In this document: piece by piece, positions 55,403-63,958 of the stretch
Position numbering within the stretch: the first letter of the stretch is position 1
How the letters are laid out: each line of letters opens with the position of its first letter
Notes under the pieces: generated by a model
Told to the model about the DNA's origin: nothing
The model's input: the letters and a program-made list of their open reading frames with translations, nothing else
Database searches by the model: none
Assembly: GCF_002896965.1 (NCBI RefSeq)
Contig: NZ_LYMM01000032.1
Location: 17,366-81,365, forward strand
Length of the DNA: 64,000 nt
Direction of reading: 5' to 3'
Source: Novosphingobium guangzhouense
Lineage (GTDB): Bacteria > Pseudomonadota > Alphaproteobacteria > Sphingomonadales > Sphingomonadaceae
Position numbers and translations under genes: made by a program

Positions 55403-56836
55403 TCAGGCCAGCCCCACCACCACCGCAAGGCCAAGGAACGAGAAGAAGCCCATCGTGTCCGTGGCGGTCGTCACGAACACGGCCGAGGACACCGCCGGAT
55501 CGACGTTGAACTTGTCCAGCGTCAGCGGGACGAGGATGCCCATCAGGCCCGCGACAAGGTTGTTGATCACCATGGCCGATGCGATCACCGCGCCCAGCAG
55601 CGGGTTGTCGAAGATCAGCCACGTTCCCACGCCGATCAGCAGGCCCAGCGCGAAGCCGTTGGCCAGCGCGATGCGGAATTCGCGCAGGATCATCCTGACC
55701 GTGTTGGAATCGGTCAGCTGGTTGGTGGCGATGGCGCGCACGGCCACGGCAAGGGTCTGCGTGCCCGCATTGCCGCCCATGCCCGACACGATCGGCATCA
55801 GCACCGCCAGCAGCGCGAACTTCGCGATCGCGCCCTGAAACAGCCCGACGACCGAGGCTGCCAGCATCGCCGTGGCCAGGTTCACCACCAGCCAGGTCAG
55901 GCGCGCGCGTACCGTCAGCAGGATCGGTTCGTTGATGTCGCCATCACCTGCACCGGACAGCAGCAGGGCGTCCTCGCCCGCTTCTTCCTGAATGATGTGG
56001 ACGATGTCGTCGACGGTGATCTGGCCGATCAGGCGGCCCGAAGGGTCCACCACCGCAGCCGAGATCAGCGCGTACTTCTGGAAGCGCAGCGCGACTTCTT
56101 CCTGGTCCATATCGGCCGGGATCAGCGTCTGGTCGCGGGCCATCACGTCGTAGAGCGGGATGTTGCGCGGGGTGCGCAGGATCCACGAGAGCGAGCAGGT
56201 GCCGATCGGGCGGTGCATCGGATCGACGATGAACACTTCCCAGAACTCTGTCGGCAGTTCGCGATGTTCGCGCAGGAAATCGATGAGATCGCCCACCGTC
56301 ATCGATTCGTGAACCGCCACGAAGTCGCGGCTCATCAATCGGCCGGCGGATTCTTCCGGGTACGACAGCGCCGATTCGATGGCGGCGCGGTCTTCCGGCT
56401 CCATCTCGGCAAGGACGGCCTGCTGGTCCTTCTCGTCGAGATCTTCCAGCATGGCGACGGCGTCGTCGGTGTCGAGCTGTTCGGCGATCTCGGCGACGAC
56501 GTCAGCGGGCAGGGCCTCGACCAGCGCCTCGCGGACCCAGTCGTTGAGTTCGGCGATGACTTCCACGCCCATCAGGTCGCGGATGGAGCTGGCCAGCGTC
56601 AGGCGCTCACGCTCGTCGACAAGCTCGAACAGGTCGGCGATGTCGGCGGGGTGCAGTCCTTCGACAAGGTCGTAGACCCGGTCGGTGTCTTCCTCGTCTA
56701 GCGCTTCCTTTACGCTGCGGACGAATTCGGGCTTGAGGCGGTTGTCCTCGTCCAGCGAATCGGATTCGGGCGCATCCTGACGCGCGGTGTCTTCCGCGTG
56801 GTCCATCGGGTCGTGCTTGAGGTCCGCTTCGCTCAT
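55403..56836 (-). CDS. mgtE: magnesium transporter MgtE
   Basis: N domain of helical repeats (to about 130), two CBS domains (about 140-260), then five helices from about 300. Conserved ALQ-like start FVRSVKEALDEED, and PIVSGMGGNAGTQTLAVAVRAIA in the pore. 477 residues. Mg2+ channel gated by cytosolic Mg. A 174-base spacer separates it from the cyclophilin gene. Confidence 0.95.
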   Translation of the reverse strand: MSEADLKHDPMDHAEDTARQDAPESDSLDEDNRLKPEFVRSVKEALDEEDTDRVYDLVEGLHPADIADLFELVDERERLTLASSIRDLMGVEVIAELNDWVREALVEALPADVVAEIAEQLDTDDAVAMLEDLDEKDQQAVLAEMEPEDRAAIESALSYPEESAGRLMSRDFVAVHESMTVGDLIDFLREHRELPTEFWEVFIVDPMHRPIGTCSLSWILRTPRNIPLYDVMARDQTLIPADMDQEEVALRFQKYALISAAVVDPSGRLIGQITVDDIVHIIQEEAGEDALLLSGAGDGDINEPILLTVRARLTWLVVNLATAMLAASVVGLFQGAIAKFALLAVLMPIVSGMGGNAGTQTLAVAVRAIATNQLTDSNTVRMILREFRIALANGFALGLLIGVGTWLIFDNPLLGAVIASAMVINNLVAGLMGILVPLTLDKFNVDPAVSSAVFVTTATDTMGFFSFLGLAVVVGLA

Positions 56837-57010
56837 CCGGGTCGGTCTACGCAGCTATCTCGCAATTGCAACCGGGCTTTCCACCGTCGGCGGAGACGGC
56901 GGTGCACGGCGCCTTGTCAAAGCCCCCCGTGACATTGCCGCACCATCGCCTATATCGGGCGCCAAAGTTTCACCGGACGCCCACAGGCGCCGGCATCATG
57001 GAGACAGGCA

Positions 57011-57481
57011 ATGGCTGACGAATTCCTTACCCTCACGCTTGATACCGGCAACGGTGAAGGCGGCGACGTCAAGATCAAGCTGCGCCCCGACCTTGCCCCC
57101 GGCCATGTCGAGCGCATCAAGGAACTGACCGGCGAAGGCTTCTACGACGGCATCAAGTTCCACCGCGTAATCCCCGGCTTCATGGCGCAGGGCGGCTGCC
57201 CCAACGGCACCGGTATGGGCGGTTCGGACAAGCCCGACCTGCAGGCCGAATTCAACGCTGAACCGCACGTGCGCGGCGTGTGCTCGATGGCGCGCACCAG
57301 CTATCCGCACTCGGCCAACAGCCAGTTCTTCATCTGCTTCGACAACGCCACGTTCCTCGACAAGCAGTACACCGTCTGGGGCCAGGTCGTCGAAGGCATG
57401 GACCACGTCGACGCGCTGCCCAAGGGTGAGCCGCCGCGTGAACCGGGCAAGATCGTCAAGGCGACCATCAGCGAAGGCTGA
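57011..57481 (+). CDS. ppiB: peptidyl-prolyl cis-trans isomerase (cyclophilin type)
   Basis: Small cytosolic cyclophilin, 156 residues: FHRVIPGFMAQGGCPNGTG, MARTSYPHSANSQFFICFDN, VWGQVVEGMDHVDAL. No signal. Typical PpiB fold; role in protein folding. Confidence 0.94.
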   Translation: MADEFLTLTLDTGNGEGGDVKIKLRPDLAPGHVERIKELTGEGFYDGIKFHRVIPGFMAQGGCPNGTGMGGSDKPDLQAEFNAEPHVRGVCSMARTSYPHSANSQFFICFDNATFLDKQYTVWGQVVEGMDHVDALPKGEPPREPGKIVKATISEG

Positions 57482-57505
57482 GCGTCGATCGGGGGCCTTG
57501 CGCTC

Positions 57506-57582
57506 CGCTCATGCTGAGCTTGTCGAAGCATGGGAGGCTCGCGCCACGTTTCAGGGGGGCTTCGACAAGCTCAGCCTGAGCG
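57506..57582. repeat. inverted repeat of the CTTCGACAAGCTCAG family
   Basis: A 24-nt arm (57506-57529) and its inverted partner (57559-57582) match with one mismatch; the core is GCTTCGACAAGCTCAGC. This palindromic element recurs across alphaproteobacterial and other genomes as a REP-like repeat. It lies between ppiB and the terminator. Confidence 0.85.
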
Positions 57583-57621
57583 GGCGGCGGGGGTAAGGCG
57601 AACGGCTTACCGGCTGACGTG

Positions 57622-57656
57622 AAAAAAAAGGGCGGTCCTGCGGGGCCGCCTTTTTT
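57622..57656. terminator. intrinsic terminator between ppiB and the L,D-transpeptidase gene
   Basis: GGCGG (57631-57635) pairs with CCGCC (57646-57650), extended by a wobble and A-T pairs between an A-run (57622-57629) and a T-run (57651-57656). Works in both directions. Confidence 0.8.
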
Positions 57657-57724
57657 CGTTTGCGGAGCCTTCCCGGTTTTCGGGCGTTTTCAATGGCAAC
57701 AAGAACCATAACGATGGGTGCCGC

Positions 57725-58783
57725 TTGAATCGTCTTGTCCCTCTCAGCTTGTCCTGTTTCGTGCTGCTGGCCTCTTGCGGGCAGCAGGCGGAGCAGGCGA
57801 AGGCTCCAACAAACAGTTCCAGTCCGCTGGCTTTCGCCGATGCCCCCGGCGGCGGCGAGACGGAGGCGGCGGACAGTCTGCCGATGCGCGCGCAAGTGGC
57901 GCTGGATCGCGCGGGATTCTCGCCCGGCGTGATCGACGGGAAAGAGGGGCAGTCCTACAAGCTGGCGCTTGGTGGCTATCAGGAAGCGCGGGGACTGCCG
58001 CGCACCGGCAAGCTTGACCCGGCCACGCAGCAGGCGCTGTTCGACGGGCAGCCGATGGCGGCGACGCGGCTGGTGGTGATCCCCGAGGCTTTCGCGCGCG
58101 GGCCCTTCGTTCGCAACCTGCCGACGAAGACCTCGCAGCAGGCGGGGTTCGACCGCCTCGGCTACCGTTCGCTCACCGAAGCGCTGGCGGAACGTTTCCA
58201 CACCACGCCCGATACGCTGGTGGCGCTCAACGGTCATGGCACGAAGATCGGTGCGGGAACGACGGTGCGGGTTCCCGCGATCGCCAACGTCCCCGTCGCG
58301 AAGATCGAGGGCGATGAGCGCGGCTGGTCGGAGACGCTGCAAACCCTGGGCGTGGCGGGCGATCAGCCGACGGCCGAGAAGATCGTCGTCGACAAGTCGG
58401 AAGGCACGCTTCAGGCTTTCGACAAAGATGGAAAGCTGATCGCCCAGTTCCCGGTGACCACCGGCAGCGGGCACGATCCGCTGCCGCTTGGCCGGTGGGA
58501 GATCAAGGGAACTTCGCGAAATCCCGATTACCGCTACGATCCCGACCTGTTCTGGGATGCCAACAAGAACGATACCGCAAAGCGCCTTGCCCCCGGTCCC
58601 AACGGCCCGGTCGGTGTGGTCTGGATCGACTTGTCCAAGGAGCACTACGGCATCCACGGCACGCCCGAGCCTGCGAAGATCGGCCGCACCGAAAGCCACG
58701 GCTGCGTGCGCCTGACCAACTGGGACGCGGCGCGGCTGGCGCAGATGATCCATGCGGGCACCGAAGTGCTGTTCGAGGCGTAA
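57725..58783 (+). CDS. L,D-transpeptidase (YkuD) with peptidoglycan-binding domain
   Basis: Lipobox LLASC (Cys 19), a peptidoglycan-binding domain (MRAQVALDRAGFSPGVIDGKEG...), a linker, and the YkuD domain with YGIHGTPEP and the catalytic SHGCVRL (S324, H325, C327). 352 residues; TTG start MNRLVPLSLS. It makes 3-3 crosslinks in peptidoglycan or links lipoproteins. Confidence 0.9.
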   Translation: MNRLVPLSLSCFVLLASCGQQAEQAKAPTNSSSPLAFADAPGGGETEAADSLPMRAQVALDRAGFSPGVIDGKEGQSYKLALGGYQEARGLPRTGKLDPATQQALFDGQPMAATRLVVIPEAFARGPFVRNLPTKTSQQAGFDRLGYRSLTEALAERFHTTPDTLVALNGHGTKIGAGTTVRVPAIANVPVAKIEGDERGWSETLQTLGVAGDQPTAEKIVVDKSEGTLQAFDKDGKLIAQFPVTTGSGHDPLPLGRWEIKGTSRNPDYRYDPDLFWDANKNDTAKRLAPGPNGPVGVVWIDLSKEHYGIHGTPEPAKIGRTESHGCVRLTNWDAARLAQMIHAGTEVLFEA

Positions 58784-58894
58784 GCGACGGGGCGAGTCCT
58801 TAACGGGGCAGGGCGAATCCGCCCCTCTTGTCCGCAGGAAGCGCGGAATCTAGCCGATTGTGATCGTTTCCAAGGTTACAGGGATCCCCCGCCC

Positions 58895-59374
58895 ATGAAG
58901 ATCCGCCTGATCGCCCTTGCCGGCATCTGCGCTTTCGCCGCCTCTTCCGCCAATGCGGCCACCGTTACCGCCGAGGCCAATGTCGCCCGTTCCGAAGGCA
59001 GCTGGGGCGGCGAACTTGCCGTCGGCGTGCCGGTGATCCAGGACGGCGGCTTCTCGATCACTCCTGCCGTCGGCGCGTTCTTCCACAAGCGCGATCATGA
59101 CGGTTACTACGAGGACAGCTCGCAGTGTTTCCGCCGTTCCAATGACGAACAGGTGGGCGACAGCCACTGCGACGATTCGGGCACGAAGATCTTCGGCAAG
59201 GTCGAGGCAACTTACACGCTGCCGATGTCCTTCACTTTCGGTCTTGGTGCACGCCTGATCGGCAACGACCTGCGCGCTTACGGCACGGCCGCGATGCCGC
59301 TGGCGCCGTTCCTCGATGGCAAGGTCAATGTCGGCGACCACTACGTCGCGGCGGGCGTGCAGGCGAAGTTCTGA
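58895..59374 (+). CDS. secreted or outer-membrane beta-rich protein, unknown function
   Basis: Signal MKIRLIALAGICAFAASSANA, then a beta-strand pattern with alternating residues (LAVGVPVIQDGGFSITPAVGAFFH, KVEATYTLPMSFTFGLGARL) and a C-terminal KF, as for a small outer-membrane barrel. Two Cys in QCFRRSNDEQVGDSHCDD. 159 residues. Function not recognised. Confidence 0.75.
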   Translation: MKIRLIALAGICAFAASSANAATVTAEANVARSEGSWGGELAVGVPVIQDGGFSITPAVGAFFHKRDHDGYYEDSSQCFRRSNDEQVGDSHCDDSGTKIFGKVEATYTLPMSFTFGLGARLIGNDLRAYGTAAMPLAPFLDGKVNVGDHYVAAGVQAKF

Positions 59375-59380
59375 CGCGCG

Positions 59381-59419
59381 GATGGGGCTTCGACAAGCTT
59401 GGCCGATCGAAGCCCCATC
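59381..59419. terminator. bidirectional hairpin with a CTTCGACAAGCTT core
   Basis: GATGGGGCTTCGA (59381-59393) pairs perfectly with TCGAAGCCCCATC (59407-59419), 13-base loop. It contains CTTCGACAAGCTT, so it looks derived from the repeat at 57506. It lies between two convergent genes. Confidence 0.8.
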
Positions 59420-59427
59420 GGTGAAAT

Positions 59428-59631
59428 TCAGTAGTCGATCAGGTCCACGTAAGCCACCACGTCGTTGTCGGTGGCGATGAACAGGCCGTCCTGCACGTCC
59501 TCGCTCTGTAGCGAGGCAAGGCGCATGGCTTCGGACAGCGGACCATAGAACAGCGTGTTTGCCGCGCCGCCTTCGGCTCCGCCGTCCAGGTGGTAGAGGC
59601 GCACGCTGGCGTCTTCGTAAGTGGTGCGCAT
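59428..59631 (-). CDS. 67-residue hypothetical protein
   Basis: MRTTYEDASVRLYHLDGGAEGG start and SEDVQDGLFIATDNDVVAYVDLIDY end; acidic, no signal or helix. Not recognised. The ATG overlaps the stop of the DUF4169 gene (TGATG). Confidence 0.7.
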   Translation of the reverse strand: MRTTYEDASVRLYHLDGGAEGGAANTLFYGPLSEAMRLASLQSEDVQDGLFIATDNDVVAYVDLIDY

Positions 59632-59807
59632 CAGTCTTCTCGTCTGGCGCCGTCAAGCGTGCGCTCGATCCGGGCGATTTCGGCTTGCGTTGCGGATTTC
59701 TCCGCTTTCGTGCGCCCGTGCTGCGCGCGATTGGTAGCCGCTTCGGCCTTGTCGGCGGCGCGGGCCCTGGCCTTGCGGGCCATACGCAGGTTGATGATCT
59801 CGGCCAT
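59631..59807 (-). CDS. DUF4169 family protein (58 residues)
   Basis: Starts MAEIINLRMARKARARAADK, continues AEAATNRAQHGRTKAEKSAT and ends ARIERTLDGARRED: the short basic DUF4169 type known in alphaproteobacteria. Too short for many gene finders. Overlaps the next gene's ATG. Function unknown. Confidence 0.85.
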   Translation of the reverse strand: MAEIINLRMARKARARAADKAEAATNRAQHGRTKAEKSATQAEIARIERTLDGARRED

Positions 59808-59818
59808 GATGGCCGACT

Positions 59819-61306
59819 TTACGCCTCGACCGGCGCGGTTGTCACGCCAAGATCCGGGAGCCCGACCGAGCGTTTGCCCGAGAAATCGGTGCGGACCACG
59901 ATCAGCCCGTCCTTTTCCAGATAATCGAGCAGGCGCTGCACGCGGCGCGGGCTGCTGGTGCCGTAGATCCGCGCAAGGTCCATATCGTCCGGGCAGGGCT
60001 TGCCGTCGATCGCGGCGCGGGCAATCACGTAGAAGGTGGCCAGTGCATCGTCGGGGACGTGCTTGGACAAGTTGATAAGGTCTTCCCAGCGCGCATCGTC
60101 GGGGTCGGTGATCCCGGCCAGCGCGGCGGCGAAGCCGCGGCGGAACATCGTTGCGTCCAGTCCGCGCACCGAAATGCCCTTCATCCGGCAGCGGATGGTG
60201 AAGTCCTGGAACAGCGTGGTCGATGACTGGAACGTGCAGTCCGGTTCCTCGGCCATGACGTTCATGATTTCGATCATCGCCGCGCGGCTTTCCTCGGCGC
60301 CGGGCTCGTTGCGTTCCCGCTCGCGCTCCCGTTCGCGGGCTTGCGCGGTGGTGGGTTCAAGCAGTTCGTTGGCGGCGATGCGGCGCGCCAGCGTCTCGGC
60401 ATCGTCCACGCGGGGCGCGGGGCGGTGGAATTCGGGGCGTTCCGGCTCGACGTGGAGGTTGTCGTGCAGCAGTTCGCGCAGTTCTTCGGTCGTCGCGGTG
60501 GGCAGCGGGGCAAGGCCGGGCGTCACCGACTTCGCGCCGGTCTGGACCGAGCCGACGCTGACCGACACCGGCCGCCGCGCGATGGCGGGGCCAAGGCCCA
60601 GGAACTGCCCGCGCGCAAGGTCGCGGATCGTTTCGGCCTGCCGCCGCTCCATGCCGAGCAGGTCGGCGGCGCGGATCATGTCGATGTCCAGGAAGGTGCG
60701 CCCCATCAGGAAGTTGCTGGCTTCCGCCGCGACGTTCTTGGCCAGCTTCGCCAGGCGCTGGGTGGCGATCACGCCCGCAAGACCGCGCTTGCGGCCACGG
60801 CACATGAGGTTGGTCATTGCCGCAAGGCTGACGCGGCGGGCCTCTTCGGAGACTTCGCCGGCGGCGGCAGGGGCGAACATCTGCGCCTCGTCCACCACGA
60901 CAAGGGCGGGATACCACTGATCGCGCGGGGCATCGAACAGGGCGTTGAGGAACTGCGCCGCACACTTCATCTGCTGGTCGATTTCCAGCTCGTCGAGGGC
61001 CAGCACAACCGAGGCGCGGTGCTGGCGGATACGCGCGCCAAGGCGGGCGATCTCGGCCTCTCCATAAGCGGAACCGTCGATGACGACGTGGCCGAACTGT
61101 TCGGCAAGGCTGACGAAGTCGCCCTCAGGGTCGATCACCACCTGCTGGACGATGCCCGCGCTCTCTTCAAGGATACGGCGCAGCAGGTGCGACTTTCCGG
61201 ACCCGGAATTGCCCTGCACCAGCAGGCGGGTCGCCAGAAGTTCCTTGATGTCGATCTCTACCGGTTCGCCGCGCTGGGCGGTGCCGATGACGATGTTCGC
61301 GCTCAC
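59819..61306 (-). CDS. HerA-like ATP-binding protein (DUF87/DUF853 type)
   Basis: Hexameric translocase-type ATPase. Walker A QGNSGSGKSHLLRR (32-39), Walker B LVVVDEAQMFAP, and RGRKRGLAGVIATQRLAKLAKNVAAEASN. GTG start at 61306 with AGGAG seven bases before. 495 residues. A C-terminal winged-helix-like part follows an acidic/Arg linker (ARERERERERNEPG). Whether it pumps DNA is not shown. No nuclease partner NurA lies here. Confidence 0.87.
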   Translation of the reverse strand: MSANIVIGTAQRGEPVEIDIKELLATRLLVQGNSGSGKSHLLRRILEESAGIVQQVVIDPEGDFVSLAEQFGHVVIDGSAYGEAEIARLGARIRQHRASVVLALDELEIDQQMKCAAQFLNALFDAPRDQWYPALVVVDEAQMFAPAAAGEVSEEARRVSLAAMTNLMCRGRKRGLAGVIATQRLAKLAKNVAAEASNFLMGRTFLDIDMIRAADLLGMERRQAETIRDLARGQFLGLGPAIARRPVSVSVGSVQTGAKSVTPGLAPLPTATTEELRELLHDNLHVEPERPEFHRPAPRVDDAETLARRIAANELLEPTTAQARERERERERNEPGAEESRAAMIEIMNVMAEEPDCTFQSSTTLFQDFTIRCRMKGISVRGLDATMFRRGFAAALAGITDPDDARWEDLINLSKHVPDDALATFYVIARAAIDGKPCPDDMDLARIYGTSSPRRVQRLLDYLEKDGLIVVRTDFSGKRSVGLPDLGVTTAPVEA

Positions 61307-61588
61307 GGGATGGCTCCTGCCAAAGCGGGCGGCGGGGTGCAAGCCGGGCGCGGCGTTATCCAGAGGTTGGGCGAATCAGGGGGGAGTGCGCGGGTTTGCC
61401 TCATTCCTGCAGCTATTTGCGGGCGTGCATGGAGAGATCCTTCCGGGCAAGCACGGGATTCCAGCCCCGGACGCAGGAAAATGACGTTTGTTGAAAATAA
61501 TCTGCATGACCGGCTTGCCGGGTCCGAATTCCTGCGCTAATGGCGCGCTCCTGCCCCGGAGCGGATGCAAATCCTGCTCCAAGATTTA

Positions 61589-61675
61589 GCGGTCGTGGCG
61601 GAATTGGTAGACGCGCAACGTTGAGGTCGTTGTGGGCGAAAGCCCGTGGAAGTTCGAGTCTTCTCGACCGCACCA
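61589..61675 (+). tRNA. tRNA-Leu (anticodon GAG)
   Basis: Acceptor GCGGTCG/CGACCGC, anticodon stem CAACG/CGTTG around TTGAGGT, long variable arm and encoded CCA. The anticodon GAG reads CUC and CUU leucine codons. Class II length, 87 bases. Confidence 0.96.
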
Positions 61676-61769
61676 GGCAGTTTTGCAGACAGCACTGATC
61701 ATAGCCTTCGGGCCCCCCTCGCAAGAGGGGGATCAGCTGCTGTGGCGTCCTTTTTCTGTCATTACAGGC

Positions 61770-61804
61770 ACGGGCATCACGGATACGGGCATCACGGATA
61801 CGGG
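61770..61804. repeat. 15-bp tandem repeat at the 3' end of the histidine kinase gene
   Basis: The unit ACGGGCATCACGGAT occurs twice (61770-61784, 61785-61799) plus five bases of a third. The kinase stop codon lies in the second copy. Confidence 0.85.
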
Positions 61805-63192
61805 GACGCCTGCCCCAGCCGATGCTCCGGAATCGCCAGAGTTACGCGCAGGCCCGGCCGTGCATCGCTGAATTGCAGCGACGCGCCGTGGGCATGGGCG
61901 ATCGCGGCGACCATGCTGAGGCCCAGCCCATCGCCGGGCACGCCGTCCGAACCCTTGCCGCGATAGAACTGTTCGGTCACCTGCGCCGTTTCGTCCGATG
62001 CAATGCCGGGGCCGTCGTCACGCACGCTGAGATCCAGCCCCGCGGCGCGGCGCGTTGCCGAAATCTCGATCCGATGCCCCGCTCCGGCATGCTTGAGGGC
62101 ATTGTCGAGCAGGTTGGACAGGGCCTGGAACACCAGATCGAGGTCAAGGTCGGCCACCAGCGGCCGCCGGGCCGATATCACCAGTTCGATGCCAAGACGT
62201 TCGGCTTCGGGCTGATAGAACTCGGCAAGATCCTCAAGCAGTTGCACCACGTCGGTGCGTTGCAGTTCAAGCGGGTGGCGCCCGTTTTCCAGTCTGGATA
62301 TCCGCATCAGCGCCGAGAGGATCTGCTGCAGCCGGTTGGCCTCGACGATCGCGTCGGAAGCGGCCAGCCGCATCGTCATGTCGGTGCCGGCGGCCTGCTC
62401 CAGCGTTTCCAGCCGCCCGATCAGCCGGGCCAGCGGCGTGCGCAATTCGTGCGCGGCATTGTCCGACACGCGCTGCACCGCCTGGAACAGCGTTTCGATG
62501 CGCGAGAGCATGAGGTTCAGCGCTTCGCCCAGCCGGTCGAAGTCGTCGTTGGTGCCCAGCACCCGCACGCGCCGGGTGAGATCGCCAGCCATCACCCGCC
62601 GCGCCGTCAGTGTCACCGCTTCGATGCGGCTGCCGATGGCAAGGCTCATCAGCCAGCCGCCGACGAGGCCCAGCAGCAGCGTCACCCCAAGGATCCAGAC
62701 TGCGGCGGTGCGCAGCACCTGCGCCTCGCTGGTCACGTCCTCCACGTCGCGGCCGACCATCAGGCGCACGCCGCCGGGCAGGATCTGGTCCTTCACCAGC
62801 GCATTGTGATCGATTTCCGCACCTTCGACGAAGGTATCGGCTTCGATCAGCGACAGGTGGCCGGAAGGCCGTGCGGGCCAGCTTGGCAGATTGGTGGTCA
62901 GCACCTTGCCATCGGCCGAGAGCAGGGCGTGGAAAGCCTTCGGCCCGTCAGAGTGCTGCGCGCGCCGGTCCAGCGCGATGGTCAGGGCCTCCACGCCGCG
63001 GGCTGCGTAGAGTTTGCGCAACTGATCGCTGTCGCTTTCGACCATGCGATGGGTGGCGTCCATCGGCACCACCACGCGCAGCCAGTAGCCGACCCCCATG
63101 ATGAGGCCGACCGACAGGCAGAACAGCCCGGCGTAAGTAAGCGCCAGCCGGAACGAGAAGCTGCGCAGCAGGCGCGTCATCGCCATTCTCAT
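61792..63192 (-). CDS. sensor histidine kinase
   Basis: Two membrane helices (about 15-38 and 163-185) flank a periplasmic sensor; HAMP (about 185-235), phosphorylated His H248 in SDNAAHELRTPLARL, and an ATPase domain with NLLDNALKHA and DDGPGIA. 466 residues. Start among three close ATGs; 63192 is used. The regulator lies 10 bases upstream. The signal is not known. Confidence 0.93.
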   Translation of the reverse strand: MRMAMTRLLRSFSFRLALTYAGLFCLSVGLIMGVGYWLRVVVPMDATHRMVESDSDQLRKLYAARGVEALTIALDRRAQHSDGPKAFHALLSADGKVLTTNLPSWPARPSGHLSLIEADTFVEGAEIDHNALVKDQILPGGVRLMVGRDVEDVTSEAQVLRTAAVWILGVTLLLGLVGGWLMSLAIGSRIEAVTLTARRVMAGDLTRRVRVLGTNDDFDRLGEALNLMLSRIETLFQAVQRVSDNAAHELRTPLARLIGRLETLEQAAGTDMTMRLAASDAIVEANRLQQILSALMRISRLENGRHPLELQRTDVVQLLEDLAEFYQPEAERLGIELVISARRPLVADLDLDLVFQALSNLLDNALKHAGAGHRIEISATRRAAGLDLSVRDDGPGIASDETAQVTEQFYRGKGSDGVPGDGLGLSMVAAIAHAHGASLQFSDARPGLRVTLAIPEHRLGQASPYP

Positions 63193-63202
63193 GCTGGCAC
63201 CG

Positions 63203-63892
63203 TCATTCGGCCCTCAGGGTGTAGCCGACGCCGCGTATCGTGTGGATGAGGTTGGCTTCACCATCGGCGGTGATCTTCTGGCGCAGCTTGCTGATGTGCT
63301 GGTCGATGATGTTGGTCTGCGGGTCGAAGTTGTAGTCCCACACGTTCTCCAGCAGCATGGTGCGTGTCACCACCCGCCCGGCATTGCGCGCAAGATAGGC
63401 GATGATGCGCAGTTCGCGCAGGGTCAGGGGGATGCGGCGGCCGGCCCGCATTACCGTGTGGGCGGAAAGGTCGATCTCCAGATCGTCGACGCGCAGCACG
63501 CTGGCGGTTTCCGGAGCTGTGCCGGCAGCGGGCGCATTGCGGCGCGCCAGCGTTTCCAGCCGGGCAAGCAGTTCGGACATCGCGAAGGGCTTGGCCATGT
63601 AATCGTCCCCGCCCGCCCGCAGGCCGCGCACGCGTTCGTCCACATCGCCAAGCGCCGACAGGATCAGCACCGGCGTGGCATCGTCGGTGGCGCGCAGCGC
63701 GGCCAGCACCTTCAGCCCGTCTAGCGTGGGCAGCATGCGGTCGAGGATGATCGCGTCGTAACGTTCGCAAGTCGCCCGCACGAGCGCGTCGCGCCCATCG
63801 GCACAATGCTCGACGACGTGCCCGGCCTCGCGCACGCCGGCCATGATGTGCGCCGCCAGAGCGGCATCGTCCTCGATCAGAAGTATCTGCAT
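63203..63892 (-). CDS. OmpR/CusR-family response regulator
   Basis: Receiver with D51 in IILDRMLPTLDG, LSALGDVDERVRG and K in YMAKPFAMSELL, then a winged-helix DNA-binding domain with TLRELRIIAYLARNAGRVVTRTMLLENVWDYNFDPQTNIIDQHISKLR-type helix order. 229 residues with ATG 63892. Pairs with the kinase. Target genes are not visible. Confidence 0.95.
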   Translation of the reverse strand: MQILLIEDDAALAAHIMAGVREAGHVVEHCADGRDALVRATCERYDAIILDRMLPTLDGLKVLAALRATDDATPVLILSALGDVDERVRGLRAGGDDYMAKPFAMSELLARLETLARRNAPAAGTAPETASVLRVDDLEIDLSAHTVMRAGRRIPLTLRELRIIAYLARNAGRVVTRTMLLENVWDYNFDPQTNIIDQHISKLRQKITADGEANLIHTIRGVGYTLRAE

Positions 63893-63958
63893 GCATCGCA
63901 AGCCTTATCCCGGACATGCACCGCCGTCGAGTTCGGGGGAACTGCACGCCTCCATGGC

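Noticed and set aside
56837..57010. Mg riboswitch ahead of mgtE
   Set aside because: No M-box or ykoK-like pattern could be recognised in the 174-base spacer.
59819..61306. Phage-defence HerA system
   Set aside because: No nuclease, SIR2 or DUF4297 partner next to it; neighbours are small DUF genes and a tRNA.
61589..61800. tRNA-linked integration site
   Set aside because: No integrase and no repeat of the tRNA 3' end was seen.
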